Origin: Alphaproteobacteria bacterium
GTDB lineage: Bacteria; Pseudomonadota; Alphaproteobacteria; CAAGCB01; CAG-977
Direction of reading: 5' to 3'
DNA: 14,532 bases
NCBI GenBank assembly: GCA_900768185.1
Contig: CAAGCB010000008.1
Coordinates: 1-14,532, forward strand
Both the position numbers and the translations under genes were made by a program. Shown one piece after another: positions 13,954 to 14,532 of this stretch (its first letter is position 1; each line of letters starts with the position of its first letter). Below the pieces are notes generated by a model. The model did no database searches, had not been told where the DNA came from, and was given only the letters and a program-made list of their open reading frames with translations.

Positions 13954-14532
13954 ATGGCAAAAGAGAAGTTTGAAAGAACGAAGCCGCATTGCAATATCGG
14001 CACGATTGGTCACGTAGACCACGGCAAGACGACGTTGACGGCGGCGATTACGAAAGTGTTGGCGAAGAAGGGCGAAGCGCAGTTTGTCGATTACGCGAAC
14101 ATCGACAAGGCGCCGGAAGAACGCGCTCGCGGCATCACGATCAACACGTCGCACGTTGAATACGAAACGGACAAGCGTCACTATGCGCACGTTGACTGCC
14201 CGGGGCACGCGGACTATGTGAAGAACATGATCACGGGTGCTGCGCAGATGGACGGTGCGATTCTGGTTGTTTCCGCTGCTGACGGTCCCATGCCTCAGAC
14301 GCGCGAACACATTCTGTTGGCGCGTCAGGTCGGCGTTCCCGCGCTGGTCGTGTACATGAACAAAGTCGACCAGGTCGACGATCCGGAATTGCTGGAATTG
14401 GTCGAAATGGAAATCCGCGACCTGTTGTCGTCGTATGACTTCCCGGGCGACGAAATCCCCATCATCAAAGGATCCGCGCTGGCGGTTCTGGAAGACGGCG
14501 ACCCGAAGATCGGCGAAGACTCCATCATCGAA
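13954..14532 (+). CDS. tuf: Elongation factor Tu, 5' part (runs off right edge)
   Basis: EF-Tu delivers aminoacyl-tRNA to the ribosome as a GTP complex. The 193 codons present cover nearly all of the GTPase domain: G1 GHVDHGKT, the switch-I RGITIN, G3 DCPGH, G4 NKVD and the G5-type GSAL. The protein begins MAKEKFERTKPHCNIGTIGH, a standard EF-Tu start. TTGGAG about 11 bases before the ATG at 13954 is the ribosome-binding site. The frame is open to the last base, so the rest (about 200 residues) lies beyond the window. As last visible gene of the str operon it should be co-transcribed with rpsL, rpsG and fusA. Many proteobacteria have a second tuf copy elsewhere; the window cannot show this. 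Confidence 0.99.
   Translation, partial: MAKEKFERTKPHCNIGTIGHVDHGKTTLTAAITKVLAKKGEAQFVDYANIDKAPEERARGITINTSHVEYETDKRHYAHVDCPGHADYVKNMITGAAQMDGAILVVSAADGPMPQTREHILLARQVGVPALVVYMNKVDQVDDPELLELVEMEIRDLLSSYDFPGDEIPIIKGSALAVLEDGDPKIGEDSIIE

Overview
The window looks like chromosomal DNA of a mid-GC Gram-negative bacterium. The S12-S7-EF-G-EF-Tu genes and the style of the proteins suggest a proteobacterium, perhaps an uncultured host-associated alphaproteobacterium. The taxon is inferred from protein style only and is not certain. No rRNA, tRNA, CRISPR array, transposase or integrase was seen.

Layout from left to right. (1) Bases 1-1992, minus strand: the first 664 codons of a large unrecognised protein that runs off the left edge. 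It has a helical N-terminal part, one clear membrane-type segment and a C-terminal part built from a repeat of about 146 residues. (2) Bases 2160-5404, plus strand: a compact rmlA-rmlC-rmlD-rmlB operon that makes dTDP-L-rhamnose from glucose-1-phosphate. The first 39 codons of a fifth gene (BPL_N / amidotransferase-like) follow and are then cut off. (3) About 5524-7870, minus strand: a strikingly AT-rich block. It holds a secreted DUF1311/LprI-type protein (lysozyme-inhibitor family), followed 11 bases later by a lysozyme-like protein with RTX calcium-binding repeats. The lysozyme-like gene is split by a frameshift at a run of seven C and has lost its C-terminus at the block's left junction. 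(4) 7873-8235, plus strand: an orphan piece of a P-type cation ATPase, followed by a strong hairpin terminator. (5) 8397-10586: glgX, a glycogen debranching enzyme with its own promoter. (6) From 10776 onward: a promoter, a leader of about 170 bases with a terminator-like hairpin, and the str operon rpsL-rpsG-fusA-tuf, with tuf cut by the right edge.

The housekeeping parts (rml, glgX, str) look intact: every catalytic motif checked is present. The interesting region is 5.4-8.3 kb, where three genes are broken around an AT-rich insert. Its two minus-strand genes read as a peptidoglycan-hydrolase toxin with an adjacent lysozyme-inhibitor-like protector, an effector-immunity style pair now in decay or switched off by a homopolymer frameshift. 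This reading is inference from motifs and gene order.

Two real genes run off the window edges, the left repeat protein (minus) and tuf (plus), so neither has a stop codon here. At 1-1992 the long open frames on the plus strand are shadows of the minus-strand gene.
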